DNA of 64,000 nucleotides from Symbiodinium natans (GCA_905221605.1 CAJNDS010002175.1:155001-219000), one strand, 5' to 3'; shown: positions 48,138-57,515, counted from the stretch's first letter. Notes: generated from the sequence alone by a model not told the origin. Numbers and translations: made by a program.

Positions 48138-48181
48138 ACCCCTTGGGAATACCCCTTAGAACAGACCAAGGGGGTATGGTA
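48132..48181. mobile_element. Family 11 hairpin element
   Basis: TACCATACCCCTTGG and CCAAGGGGGTATGGTA form a 15-16 bp inverted repeat around 19 bp; 50 bp in all. It is either a very small MITE or a stem-loop at an intron/exon border. Confidence 0.6.
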
Positions 48182-48918
48182 AAATCCTTCCTTAGGTTCT
48201 CCTTTCAGAAGTCCGGGTGGCACCCCAGACCATGCTGGTTGGCTAGCACAACTCCTCCTGTGGACCACGATGATGCCGAACCCCAGCCATGACTCGGCAC
48301 ACTATCCTTATCAGGCCCTAAGACCTTAGGTCTTATCGAAACCCTAACCCTAAACCCCAAACCCCAAACCCTAAACCCTAAACCCTAAACCCCTGGAGCC
48401 ATCTCCTGAAAGGAGTTCCAAGCGGTAGCATCCTCGCAATTGCAATGGCTTGGCAACTGCTGCCGAATTCCCGCAGCGAACCTGGGATCGGTAGGCTAGA
48501 AACCCGAAGAACCGATTTTAGGGTGTGGGGTTTAGGGTTTTAGGGTTTAGGGTTTAGGGTTTAGGGTTTAGGGTTTAGGGTTTAGGGTTTATGGCTTAGG
48601 GCTTAGGACCCAGGAAGCCGGCCACGCTGAGACGGCCCATTGCTGCACCCTTAGGCCCAATCAACACTGGCAGGCCTCTAGGCTGCAGGTAGTTGACCCT
48701 AAACCCTAAACCCTAAACCCTAAACCCTAAACCCTTAGCCCTTAACCCCAAACCCTAAACCCTGAACCCTGAACCCTAAACCCTAAACCCCAAGCCCTCA
48801 CCCTAAACCCACCCATCCTATGTACCCGTCAACACTCGGCATCACCCCAAACAGGGCCGAGAAAGAACAACTGATTCAAGCCATCACGCACATCCCCACA
48901 TCCCCAAAATACTGACAT

Positions 48919-49060
48919 AGAGAGTGAAATAGGGGATAGGATTAGGGGGACCCTTGGGGATATAGACCCTCTGAATAAGGTCCCTGTTTAAGAGAGCCAG
49001 ACGAGGGTTAAGAAGGGGTTCCCTTTTAAGGGTCCCCCTTATCCTTCCTAGAGTGAAAGG
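48919..49060. mobile_element. MITE-like element, family 13
   Basis: GGATAGGATTAGGGGGACCC at the left is inverted against GGGTCCCCCTTATCCTTCCT at the right; about 140 bp with an AGAGTGAAA motif at each side. Confidence 0.55.
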
Positions 49061-49232
49061 GGTGTGTTAGGACCAGGTTGCCCGAGCCATGGGTTTCACT
49101 TTTACAAGGCCACTCTTGCGAGGTGTCTTACTATGTTGAAACACTTTGTGACTTGTGTTCAGCCATTTAAACATGAAACCCTAAACATGAAACCCTAAAC
49201 CCTAAACCCTAAACCCTAAACCCTAAACCCTA

Positions 49233-49315
49233 AAACGCTCAAGGGACAGGCAGATGCTCTCATGATACGCTTCCACAATGCCCACCAGCTCAATCGAATT
49301 CATCACGCTCACGGC
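49233..49315 (-). CDS. Likely exon, unknown product
   Basis: The minus strand reads MNSIELVGIVEAYHESICLS after GCCGTGAGCGTG and ends in TTTTAGGG-sense repeat. The plus strand is also open (LKGQADALMIRFHNAHQL), but with histidine-rich composition. Confidence 0.35.
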
Positions 49316-49723
49316 CTAGGTTGTCCCATTATCTTTAGGGTCTAGGGTAACCCTAAACCTTAAAACCCTAAACCCTAAACCCTAAACCCTAAACCCTCTT
49401 TAGGGATCAGGGTTTAGGGGTTTAAGTTTACGGTTCAGGGTTTGGACAGAACAACATCCCCTGTCAGGCAAGATAAAACCGATGAGTAGTACTCCAAATT
49501 CGGGTCCTTCTTGCGTGCTTATTTTTGAAGGTCTCCGTACTATGTAGGGGATCCAAAAAGGGGCCCCCAATTTAGACCACCCATGTTCCAATCTGAAAAA
49601 AAGCGGTCGGAAAAATTGCTAATAGTATTCCCTTACGGTCCCTAAACAGGATAGTAACATAGTATACTATCCCCCCAAGACCCTATTCTAATTCTCAAGC
49701 CCCCTATACTTAGTAGCCCAGTA

Positions 49724-50112
49724 CTTAGTAGCCCAGCAACCATACTACAACAAGGGCACCCTTTTTTGGTTGGTTGCCTTATAAGGGAAACCATTTAGAA
49801 AAAGTAAAGGGCACCACTGGGCTACCAAGATTTTGGTTACTTTATAAGGGAAACCATTAAAAAACAGTAAAGGGTACCACTGGGCTACCAAGTGGGTGGT
49901 TGTCAAAGTTATGGTCCCCTTTTTGGCTCCCTATTATAATACGGCACCTATTTTTTCGGGTACCTCAAACGGGATCATAATTGTGACAACCACCCAAGTA
50001 GTACCTGGTGGAACCATAAACCAAAGAAAAGTAAAGGCTACTACTGGGCTACCAAGTATTACTTTATAAGGGAAACCATTAAAAAAAGTAAAGGGTACCA
50101 CTGGGCTACCAA
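49724..50112. mobile_element. Cluster of family 3 MITE copies with an inserted element
   Basis: An intact family 3 copy (49724-49829) has ends CTTAGTAGCCCAG and CTGGGCTACCAAG. Partial copies of its right half follow (49830-49891, 50020-50055, 50056-50112). Between them, 49887-50001 is another inverted-repeat element (AAGTGGGTGGTTGTCA against TGACAACCACCCAAGTA). This is the densest element cluster in the window. Confidence 0.75.
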
Positions 50113-51244
50113 GTGGTACCTGGTGGCTGCAGTGGCGTTGTACGTGTCCGGGCGCAGACCCTTGTTGGTGCACGTCAGAAACCGACTCTGCCTCGACTGC
50201 TCGGGAGAAAAAGACAGGGTCCAAAGGGTTTAGGGTTTAGGGTTTAGGGTTTAGGGTTTAGGGTTTAGGGAAACCCCAAACCCCAAACCTTAAAGCCTAA
50301 ACTCCTAAACCCAGTAGGGAGGACTCAAGGGATGAACCTGGGGGTGACTTTACCCTAAACCCTAAACCCTAAACCCTAAACCCTAAACCTAAACCCACCT
50401 GCCTTCCCCGTGTTGAGCCTTTCAGAGCCGGGCCTTGTCATTGTTGGGGCGAGAAAAGCCCCGGGGGGGTGGGGGGGTTAGCGTTTAGAGGTGTAGGGAT
50501 TTTGTGTTCAGGGTTCAGGGTTAGGGTTTAGGGTTGGGGGGGGGGGGGGGGTTTGGGGGCAGCCGCCCAATTGCAAACACAAGGCTCGCTTGATGGGTTT
50601 GGAAAGGGTCCGCATGTTGCCTGAAACAAGATGGCCTAAACCCCAAATCGCAAAACTTTGCCTAAATCGAACGCCTTGTTGATTCGCTCATTCGATCGCT
50701 TTTCCCAAGTGTTCATGCGCTTTTTCATTGACTTCAGGGCACTAAGGAGGGTTTTGGTTCGTAATTCTCTTCAAGGGAAAGCCCCAAGAAAGACAAAGGG
50801 TCAGAGAAGATTGTAAGCGAGAAAAGTAAGTGTGACCCTAATCCCTAAACCCTATAACCCTAAACCCTATAACCTATAACCCTAAACCCTAAACCCTAAA
50901 CCCCAAACCCTAAACAAGGCGACTGAGACTTCGATTTACAGGAGTTCTTGGCAGCCGCGAGGTGCGGTCAATTTCCCAGAATGAGGCATTTCCAAGCCCA
51001 AGTATAGGAGCAATTTACGGGGCCCGTAATTTTGAGACAGGTTATGTAGCGTTTTGACTATCAACATTTTTGCATTCTTGCGACATGTTGAGATGTTTTG
51101 CAGACATGTTGAGTAAATTCTGCGTAGTACAAACCATCTTTGTCAGAGTTTCTCACGAAATAGCAATGCGACTGAGAAAGCATTCACGGAGTTGATAAGG
51201 TGTCATCACCGACTTCAAGCATGGCTGGACGTAACCGATCTTTC

Positions 51245-51340
51245 TTAAAGTAGCAACTCAGTCTGAAGCAGGCGACAAGACTTGAAAGTTTGGCGCAACC
51301 TTTCAGCGACTGAACGTGCAATCAATTTGCACAGCTTCAT
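51245..51340 (-). CDS. Short ORF, unknown product
   Basis: A minus-strand ATG at 51338-51340 opens 31 codons to TAA: MKLCKLIARSVAERLRQTFK then SCRLLQTELLL. Basic, helical peptide in a repeat-free stretch (50930-51345), which otherwise shows no structure I can name. Confidence 0.35.
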   Translation of the reverse strand: MKLCKLIARSVAERLRQTFKSCRLLQTELLL

Positions 51341-51421
51341 CTGCCCTAAACCCAAAACCCTAAACCCTATGAAGGACTGCTAATAAATTAGCAGCTCAAA
51401 AAGGATGTCATTGGAAGTTTG

Positions 51422-51529
51422 CTTAGTAGCAAAGTAACCATATCAAAATAAGGGCACCCTTTTTTGGTTGGTTACTTTACAAGGGAACCAGAACCAAAAA
51501 CAGGAAAAGGGTACCCCTGGGCTACCAAG
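51422..51529. mobile_element. Family 3 MITE-like element, distant copy
   Basis: CTTAGTAGCAAAGTAACCAT at the left and CCCTGGGCTACCAAG at the right, with the shared core AAGGGCACCCTTTTTTGGTT. Confidence 0.7.
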
Positions 51530-51703
51530 ATTGAAAACCTTGTCGACTTTGACGTCTGTATTTCCCTCTCAGTTGCAAAGTGTGCTGGGCAATTCGAACT
51601 TGAAGTGTCTTTGAACGGTCCTTCTTCAAGGACTTCATTTGCAAAACCCTAAACCCGAAGCCTTAAACACTGGACCCTAAACGAGTGGTTTGGGTCACTC
51701 ATT

Positions 51704-51812
51704 TGGGGGCTTACGAAAATAAGGGTACCCCTAATCGAGCCCCCAAATAGTAGGATTCCTTTATAACAAGGACCCCAATAAGGTACCCCTATTTTCGAAA
51801 ATCCTAACCCCC
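51704..51812. mobile_element. Family 9 MITE-like element, copy 2
   Basis: TTGGGGGCTTACGAAAATAA is inverted against ATTTTCGAAAATCCTAACCC-CC. AAGGGTACCCCTA and TAAGGTACCCCTATTTT mirror inside. 109 bp. Confidence 0.75.
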
Positions 51813-51954
51813 AAGCCCTAAACCCTAAACTCCTAAACCCCCATGCCAAGCGAAACCCTCACTCTAAACCCTGAGCGCTACGCCTTAAAGGGAGGCTTCA
51901 CTCGCGAGCTTAGAGGGGGGCTAAGGCCTTGCTTTGGGGGCTGGGTTTATATAT

Positions 51955-52020
51955 AGGGTTTAGGGTTTAGGGTTTAGGGTTTAGGGTTTAGGGTTTAGGG
52001 TTTAGGGTTTAGGGTTTAGG
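51955..52020 (+). repeat. TTTAGGG tract
   Basis: Nine units. Confidence 0.95.
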
Positions 52021-52087
52021 CTAACGGGATTCGGATTTTTCAGGGTGTTTCAGGCGTTTGTGGGAGGGGGGGGGGGTGGTAGTTACG

Positions 52088-52345
52088 CCCATCAATATGG
52101 CGATGCTGCCCAAAACATCGGTATTTACAGCGTTTTTGCCAAGGATGTTTGACGTTTCTGGAGCAAGGCGGTCGCAAGCGTTCGTGCCCCTGGTGACAAT
52201 GCCCAAGACACTGGTATATGCAGCATTTTTGCTTCTCTGTACAACACATTGTGGAACAAGACACGCGGTCACAAGCACTTATGCCTTCGGCGAAGATGCC
52301 GCAACACTGGTATTTGTAGCATGTTTGCCTCTTTGTACAACATAA
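52088..52345. repeat. Diverged tandem repeat, about 100-115 bp unit, three copies
   Basis: Units share ACACTGGTATTTGTAGCAT and CTCTGTACAACA-type blocks at about 52105, 52205 and 52300. Both strands carry long open frames. The minus frame from an ATG at 52454-52456 runs 138 codons and is cysteine rich (CYKYQCCGIFAEGISACDR then CCIYQCLGHCHQGHERL). Another minus frame gives NAAYTSVLGIVTRGTNACDR. The unit length near a codon multiple keeps frames open, so coding is possible but not shown. Confidence 0.7.
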
Positions 52346-52489
52346 GCACAAGAACGCTGTGCGCAGCGTTTTCGTGCGAAAGCAGCGTTCGAAAAGCAAG
52401 CGCTTTTTTGGGTGCCATGCGCGCGTCTCGAGAACATGTGCGCAGGCCGAACCCATGGTGCCAGTGGGGGTTTTGACGATAGTAGTCTA

Positions 52490-52500
52490 AACCCTAAACC

Positions 52501-52539
<39 letters not shown>

Positions 52540-52610
52540 ACCCTACACCCTACACCCTACACCCTAAACCCTAAACCCTAAACCCTAAACCCTAAACCCT
52601 AAGCCCTAAA
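52490..52610 (-). repeat. CCCTCAA, CCCTACA and CCCTAAA blocks in series
   Basis: Six CCCTCAA units, then three CCCTACA units, then seven CCCTAAA units. The series is a clear example of stepwise variant homogenisation. Confidence 0.95.
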
Positions 52611-53099
52611 ACGGCCCGTGGATGCGACGCGCAAAAACCTCGAGTTTTTTTTTGTGTTTTCCCGTGACCGACTGCAACGTCACTCGCGCAAAGCACGCGG
52701 GTCAGCAATCCTGGACGTAACTGGGTTTAGGGTTTAGGATGTATACGGTCTAGGGTTAGTAGCTCAAGGTAAGGGAGGCAGGAGGGGTTTCAGGTGGGTT
52801 GCTTGAAGGAGGGCTCAGACGTACAAGCGGGGCTTAGGGTCCTACAAGGATGCCCCCCCCCGCCCTCCCTCCCCCACTAGACTAACTACAGGGGGGGGTC
52901 CCCTTTGAAGGGCCCATATGAAGGTAAACCCTAAACCCTAAACCCTAAACCCTAAACTCTAAACCCTAAACCCTAAACCGCATTTGGAGATTGCAGGGTC
53001 ATCCAGGCGCACGAACGCCCCGCCGAGAGGGTTTAGGATGGGCTTCAGGAGCTGAAAACCCTAAACCCTAAACCCTAAACCCTGAACCTCGCTTATCTT

Positions 53100-53500
53100 C
53101 TACATCTAAACCCTTACGGTATTAATGGGCCTTACCATGCCCACTTGGTTTTTACCATGCCCACTTGGATCCTTACAACGCCCACGGCATAATTTACCAA
53201 AATGCCCTTGTGGCTCTGGGCATGGTAGAGTTTTCAGGTAGCGTGTTTTTTTTTTTTTTTTATTTTTTTTGCGTGGGCATGGCAAAGTTGGCCGTGGGCA
53301 TTGGGGAGGTGCCCACGGCAGACTTTATCATGCCCACGTCAAGACTTTCAATGCCCACAGAGAACTGTAATATGCCCATGTACCACAATGCTGCAAAATG
53401 CCCTTCGGTACAGTTTTCCGTGGGCATGGAAAAGTTTTTATGTGGGCATGGCAAAGTTTGCCGTGGGCATGGCAAAGTTTGCCGTGGGCAATTATGGGCT
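53100..53500. repeat. Minisatellite element B (ATGCCCACGG core)
   Basis: About 15 copies of an 18-24 bp unit built around ATGCCCAC, in CCATGCCCACTTGG form on the left, and inverted (GTGGGCATGGCAAAGTTT) on the right, mixed in the middle. T runs occur at 53247-53272. Together with 53577-53738, whose end matches 9302-9400 in inverted form, this is a second member of the element family. Confidence 0.85.
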
Positions 53501-53639
53501 GTCCCGGTTGTCCGGAGGCCTTCCTTCGGGATGGGTTGTCCCGGGGCCTCCCGGGACGCAAGAATTGGAAATTGCTGAAGGTCTTGTAGTATTTTCCGAA
53601 ATCGCGCGGTTTAAAAACGTAGCTGAAGTTGAAAACAAA

Positions 53640-53738
53640 AACATTTTCCTAATGTTCTGGGATCCAAAGGTGGGTGGGTAGATATTCGATACCAGAGTAG
53701 CGAGCTTGACTAGTGAATGCTTGAACTTGAGATGCTGA
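53640..53738. repeat. Conserved end domain shared with 9302-9400
   Basis: Read in reverse complement, AGCATCTCAAGTTCAAGC, ATTCACTAGTCAAG and CCCAGAACATTAGGAAAAT match the element at 9.3 kb. In both places the domain abuts telomere-like units (GGGTTC|AGCATC). Confidence 0.8.
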
Positions 53739-54054
53739 ACCCTAAACCCGAAACCCTAAACCCCGAAACCCTGAAACCCTAAACCCTGAAGCCCTAAACC
53801 CTAAACCCTGAAACCCTAAACCCTAAACCCTAAACCCTAAACCCCAAACCTTAAGTTAATTCCGTAGGGTTTACAGCATCCTGTCAGGTCGATGTTTGTT
53901 ACAGCCTGCTTTGCGTCAATCAAAGTTGGCTCATGTATTTGATTTGCTTGAGATCCCCTTAGGGTTAGGGTACAGGGTACAGGGTATAGGGGATAGGGTA
54001 TAGGGTTTAGGGTTTAGGGTTGAGGGTTTAGGGCTTAGGGCTTGGGGCTCAAAC

Positions 54055-54159
54055 ATGCTCAACAACGCACCTTTTGACAAAAAGCGAGGGTTTTCAAACC
54101 GAAGCCAAGATTACAATCCAGGGATCATAAACCAAAGTAGCCGCCGGCTGAAATATTAA
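54055..54159 (+). CDS. Short ORF, unknown product
   Basis: ATG to TAA, 34 codons: MLNNAPFDKKRGFSNRSQDY then NPGIINQSSRRLKY. The peptide is natural-looking, without telomere residues. It could be chance. Confidence 0.3.
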   Translation: MLNNAPFDKKRGFSNRSQDYNPGIINQSSRRLKY

Positions 54160-54261
54160 GAGCCTCAACGGAGGTGACGCTAAATCCTTAACACTACCGA
54201 TGCATGCATTGGTTGGGGTTTAGGGTTTAGGGTTGAGGGTTTAGGGTTTAGGGTTTAGGGC

Positions 54262-54830
54262 TTGGGGTTCAAGTCCAGCTGGCACAGCTCACGAATCCGT
54301 TTGGGTCTGGGCTTGGTCGCGTCGGCCGGGACACGAACTCACTAATTTGAGCCCTGAACGCTCGACCGATATGGTGGGGGGGGTGGGGGTTTCCCAACAT
54401 TAGGGTTTGGGGTTTAGGGTTTAGGGTTAGGGTTTGGGGTTTAGGGTTTAGGGGTACCTTTATTGGGGTCCTTATTACAAGGGAGTCCTGCCATTTGGCG
54501 TCTATATATTAGGGGTCGGAATAGTTACTGATAGTATTCCCTTCTGGTGCCTACATAATCATTAAGGCCCCTGTCTGAATCCCCTGAGCCCGCAACCCTC
54601 GACCGGTATCACTATCCATTGAGCTCCCCTTAGGTTGTTTAGGACTTGTCTAGCACTTAGGGTTTGGGGTTTAGGGACCCTAAACCCTAAACCCTAAACC
54701 CTAAACCCTACACCCTAAACCCCAACTGGTTGCAAACACAGGTTGCATGTTTCGTGGATCGTTGCAGTGAAATTGATCATCCGACCAGTAGACCGCTCGG
54801 CCAGAGTCTTTTGGCCAACTCACTGCCCAG
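54262..54830 (-). other. Cluster of tRNA-like promoter-box sequences (possible SINE remnants)
   Basis: Minus-strand TGGCCGAGCGGTCTACTGG (about 54785-54815) resembles a tRNA-Leu/Ser A box, AGCTCAATGGATAGTGAT (about 54605-54640) another A box, and GGTCGAGCGTTCAGGGC with GAGTTCGTGTCCCGG (about 54320-54370) an A-box/B-box pair. On the plus strand GGGGTTCAAGTCCAGC (54261-54277) resembles a T arm. I cannot fold a full cloverleaf for any, so these are tRNA-derived fragments at best. Confidence 0.3.
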
Positions 54831-55294
54831 GCATGCACCCACTCCTGTTAGAGGCTGGGGTTTAGGGTTTAGGGTTTAGGGTTTAGGGTTTAGGGTTCAG
54901 GGTTCAGGGTTCAGGGTTTAGGGTTCAGGGGATTGGGGTCAAGGGTTTCAGGTTCAGGGTGTAGATGGTGGAAGGCCTATATTGGCTAGCGTGACTCGGT
55001 TTTCGTAGGAAGCCCAGCCTCAGCCCTAATTACACCCCAACACCCGAACACCCCAAGACCCCAACACCCCGACACCCCGACACACCAACACACCAACCCC
55101 CAAAAGCCTAAACCCTGAACCCCAAATCCTGAACCCTAAACCCTAAACTCTAAACCCTGCCCAAACCCTAAACCCTATACCCTAAACCCTGAACCCCAAC
55201 CCGCCTGAAATGTGCCAGGCATGATGAAACCAGGTTGGCCGGGCGCGTTTCCCTGACCTGCCATCATCTGCCACCTAGGATGGCACCTAAATTA

Positions 55295-55409
55295 GACTGC
55301 ACTCAGGAGGGTAGCTAAAAATCATACTTTTAGCAGCCTAATTAAGACAACCAATAAACCCCAAAAGGGTAAGGATCTAAAGTTACGGTAAAGTACCACA
55401 AAGTAAAGC
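55295..55409 (+). mobile_element. Family 5 dispersed element, copy 3
   Basis: GACTGCACTCAGGAGGGTAG at the left; GGATCTAAAGTTACGGTAAA and GTACCACAAAGTAAAG at the right are identical to copy 1. Confidence 0.75.
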
Positions 55410-55532
55410 GCTCTGAAAAACTATTCCTAAATAGAGTCCTCTTAAGTAGCTCACTTTAATTTAAGCACGCTTGAAGATGAAACAATCTTACGACGATTCA
55501 GTTAAATACCCAGACAAGGGGAAAGATAAAAT

Positions 55533-55612
55533 GTCCCTAAACCCTAAACCCTAAACCCTAAACCCTAAACCCTAAACCCTAAACCCTAAACCCTAAACCC
55601 TAAACCCTAAAC
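55533..55612 (-). repeat. CCCTAAA tract
   Basis: Eleven perfect units. Confidence 0.95.
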
Positions 55613-55707
55613 CAGTCCCACGCCGAGCCACATCGGGGACCCTTCCCCACCGTCGGTCATGCACTGGTAGTACATGGACAGGACTTGGGCTTCCGGCTGG
55701 CGCAACC

Positions 55708-55893
55708 TACTTGGAGGTTCATGGGAACTTATAACCATTTAGGGTTTTTTAACGTTAAAAAAACGCTTTTTAGGGTTTTTTAACGTTAAAAAAACCTAAA
55801 TGTTCTAAGTCTAATTCTAACCTACTTAGGGGACTTAGGGGGCTTATAAGTACAGTTATAAGTAGGGTTATAAGTACCATGAACCTCCAAGTA
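55708..55893. mobile_element. Family 4 MITE-like element, copy 2 (longest)
   Basis: TACTTGGAGGTTCATGG and CCATGAACCTCCAAGTA are a perfect 17 bp terminal inverted repeat. 186 bp, with two internal TTTTTTAACGTTAAAAAAA palindromes. Confidence 0.85.
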
Positions 55894-55895
55894 AT

Positions 55896-56010
55896 CTTGG
55901 CTGCACTCAGGAGGGTAGCTAACAAAATGAACTTTTAGCAGCCTTATTAAGAGACCCCAATAAACCCCAAAAAAGGGTAAGGATTTAAAGTTAGGGTAAA
56001 GTACCACAAA
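55896..56010 (+). mobile_element. Family 5 dispersed element, copy 4
   Basis: Starts CTTGGCTGCACTCAGGAGGG two bases after the end of the family 4 element and ends GTAAAGTACCACAAAGC. Same orientation as the other three copies. Confidence 0.75.
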
Positions 56011-56358
56011 GCTAATGTATACTGAACTTGGAACCCGAGCAAAAAGTAAAGTTGGGGTTTGGGGTTTAGGGTTTAGCTGTTTCTTAGGAATGAACGGGCC
56101 CCCGCCCCCTAAAAAAGGACAAAAAACAAAACAACATCCCAAATTCCTTCAGCAGCATGGTGGCTGTCACCTTAACGCGCATCGAGGAGGAGTCGGCAAG
56201 GCAGCCTTGATCGCTCCAAATGTTGCCTGACTTCTCCATTAACCAAGGGGAAAAGGTTAAACTTTAATATTCCTCCTAACCCTAAACCCTAAACCCTAAA
56301 CCCTAAACCCTAAACCCTGAACCCTGAACCGTGAACCCTGAACCCTAAACCCTACACC

Positions 56359-56790
56359 CTAAAGGCGAAGTAAGTTACTCCGGCCCACGATCTTGGCAAG
56401 GTCCACAAGCACAGAACAGCCAGCGGCCTTGGCTAAGTGAAATAGGCGAACCTTAGTTGCTACGGTTTATGGTTTGGGGTTTAGGGTTTATTTAGGGTTT
56501 AGGGTTTAGGGCTTAGGGTTTGGGGTTTTGGGTTCTTGCTGAGTTCATAAGCCCCCCACAACAAAGTGTACACTTTCAGTTCTAACAGGGGATCTCTAGT
56601 ATCCCCAAAAGTGTAAAGTGTACTCACTCAGCTACCAAGGAGCCTCTGAATAGTCCCGATGGTCATGATCCCAGCACCAGTCCACAATAGAAGCCCTTAG
56701 GCGGCTGGCAGAAGCCTGAATGAGGGAGGTGCCTGGCACTGCTGCCACTTGCGCCACGAAGCTTGCGGCCACGATCAGTTGCGCTAGCAT
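56359..56790 (-). CDS. Candidate two-exon secreted protein gene downstream of a spliced-leader relic
   Basis: On the minus strand the ATG at 56788-56790 lies 49 bp after a spliced-leader-like sequence (56840-56856). Exon 1 (56790-56644, 49 codons) begins MLAQLIVAASFVAQVAAVPG, a typical secretory signal peptide, then SLIQASASRLRASIVDWCWD. A GC-type donor GAG|GCTCC and acceptor CAACTAAG would join it in phase 0 to exon 2 (56451-56359): VRLFHLAKAAGCSVLVDLAK then IVGRSNLLRL and a stop. The 192 nt intron holds a family 6 MITE and a TTTAGGG-type tract. Without splicing, exon 1 reaches a stop at 56632. GC donors are known in dinoflagellates. The mature protein is unrecognised. Confidence 0.5.
56537..56638. 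mobile_element. MITE-like element, family 6, copy 2 (intronic)
   Basis: TTGCTGAGTTCATAAGCCCC at the left, the palindromic core AGTGTACACTTTC..AAAGTGTAAAGTGTACT and TCACTCAGCTACCAAG at the right. It lies within the proposed intron of the gene above, next to its donor. Confidence 0.65.
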
Positions 56791-56839
56791 GGACAGAGCC
56801 ACGGAGACAAGGAGAAGACTGAGGGGTTTCAGCCTTTCA

Positions 56840-56856
56840 CTTGAGCCGAAATGGCT
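56840..56856 (-). promoter_or_regulatory. Relic of the dinoflagellate spliced leader
   Basis: The minus-strand AGCCATTTCGGCTCAAG matches the last 17 bases of the 22 nt dinoflagellate spliced leader, AGCCATTTTGGCTCAAG, with one mismatch. In dinoflagellates such genomic relics mark genes that re-entered the genome as trans-spliced cDNA. Its position just upstream of an ATG with a signal peptide fits that reading. Confidence 0.6.
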
Positions 56857-57344
56857 TCTTGGCACAGCTGGGAATCGGATTCCCTGTCCTTCATGAGCCT
56901 ACTGCTTCGTCTAGGGCTTAGGGAATGATAGTTCCAGAAAATTTTGGGTTGAGGGGTTAGGGCTTCGGCGTGGGAAGTTGAAGCCCTTTTAGGGGTCAGG
57001 GCTGCGGGGTATGTGTCTTGAGTAAGGGGCATTGGGCCTCAAGGGTTCCGCAAGTAAACAGCTGCCGACCCACTCCCTGAGTCCCTGAACCCCTGAAAGC
57101 CCTCAAACCGTAAAAAAGCCCGAAGGCCCTAGAACCCTAAGCCCCTGGAATCCAGAAAACCTACAAAGCTTAAGCCTTAATCCCAAAACCCTAACCCCCT
57201 AAACCCTAAACCTTAAACCCGAAACCCTAAACCCTTAAACCCTAGCACCCCAAAAGGCCCAATCCCATCCAAAGGCCTGCTGCTGCAGGTGCATTGACAC
57301 CTCTGCACGCAGAGTCTTGGGGCAGCTATATGGTCCCTAAGTAT

Positions 57345-57515
57345 GGGGTTTTAGGGTTTAGGGTTTAGGGGTTTATAGGGTTTAGGGTTTAGGGTTTGGG
57401 GTTTGGGGTTTGGGGTTTAGGGTTTAGGGGTTTATAGGGTTTAGGGTTTAGGGTTTGGGGTTTAGGGTTTGGGGTTTGGGGTTTAGGGTTTAGGGGTTTA
57501 TAGGGTTTGGGTTAG
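57345..57515 (+). repeat. Higher-order repeat of TTTAGGG/TTTGGGG units
   Basis: A unit of about 60 bp, GGGTTTAGGGGTTTATAGGG followed by TTTAGGG and TTTGGGG units, occurs three times (57350, 57410, 57475). Confidence 0.85.
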
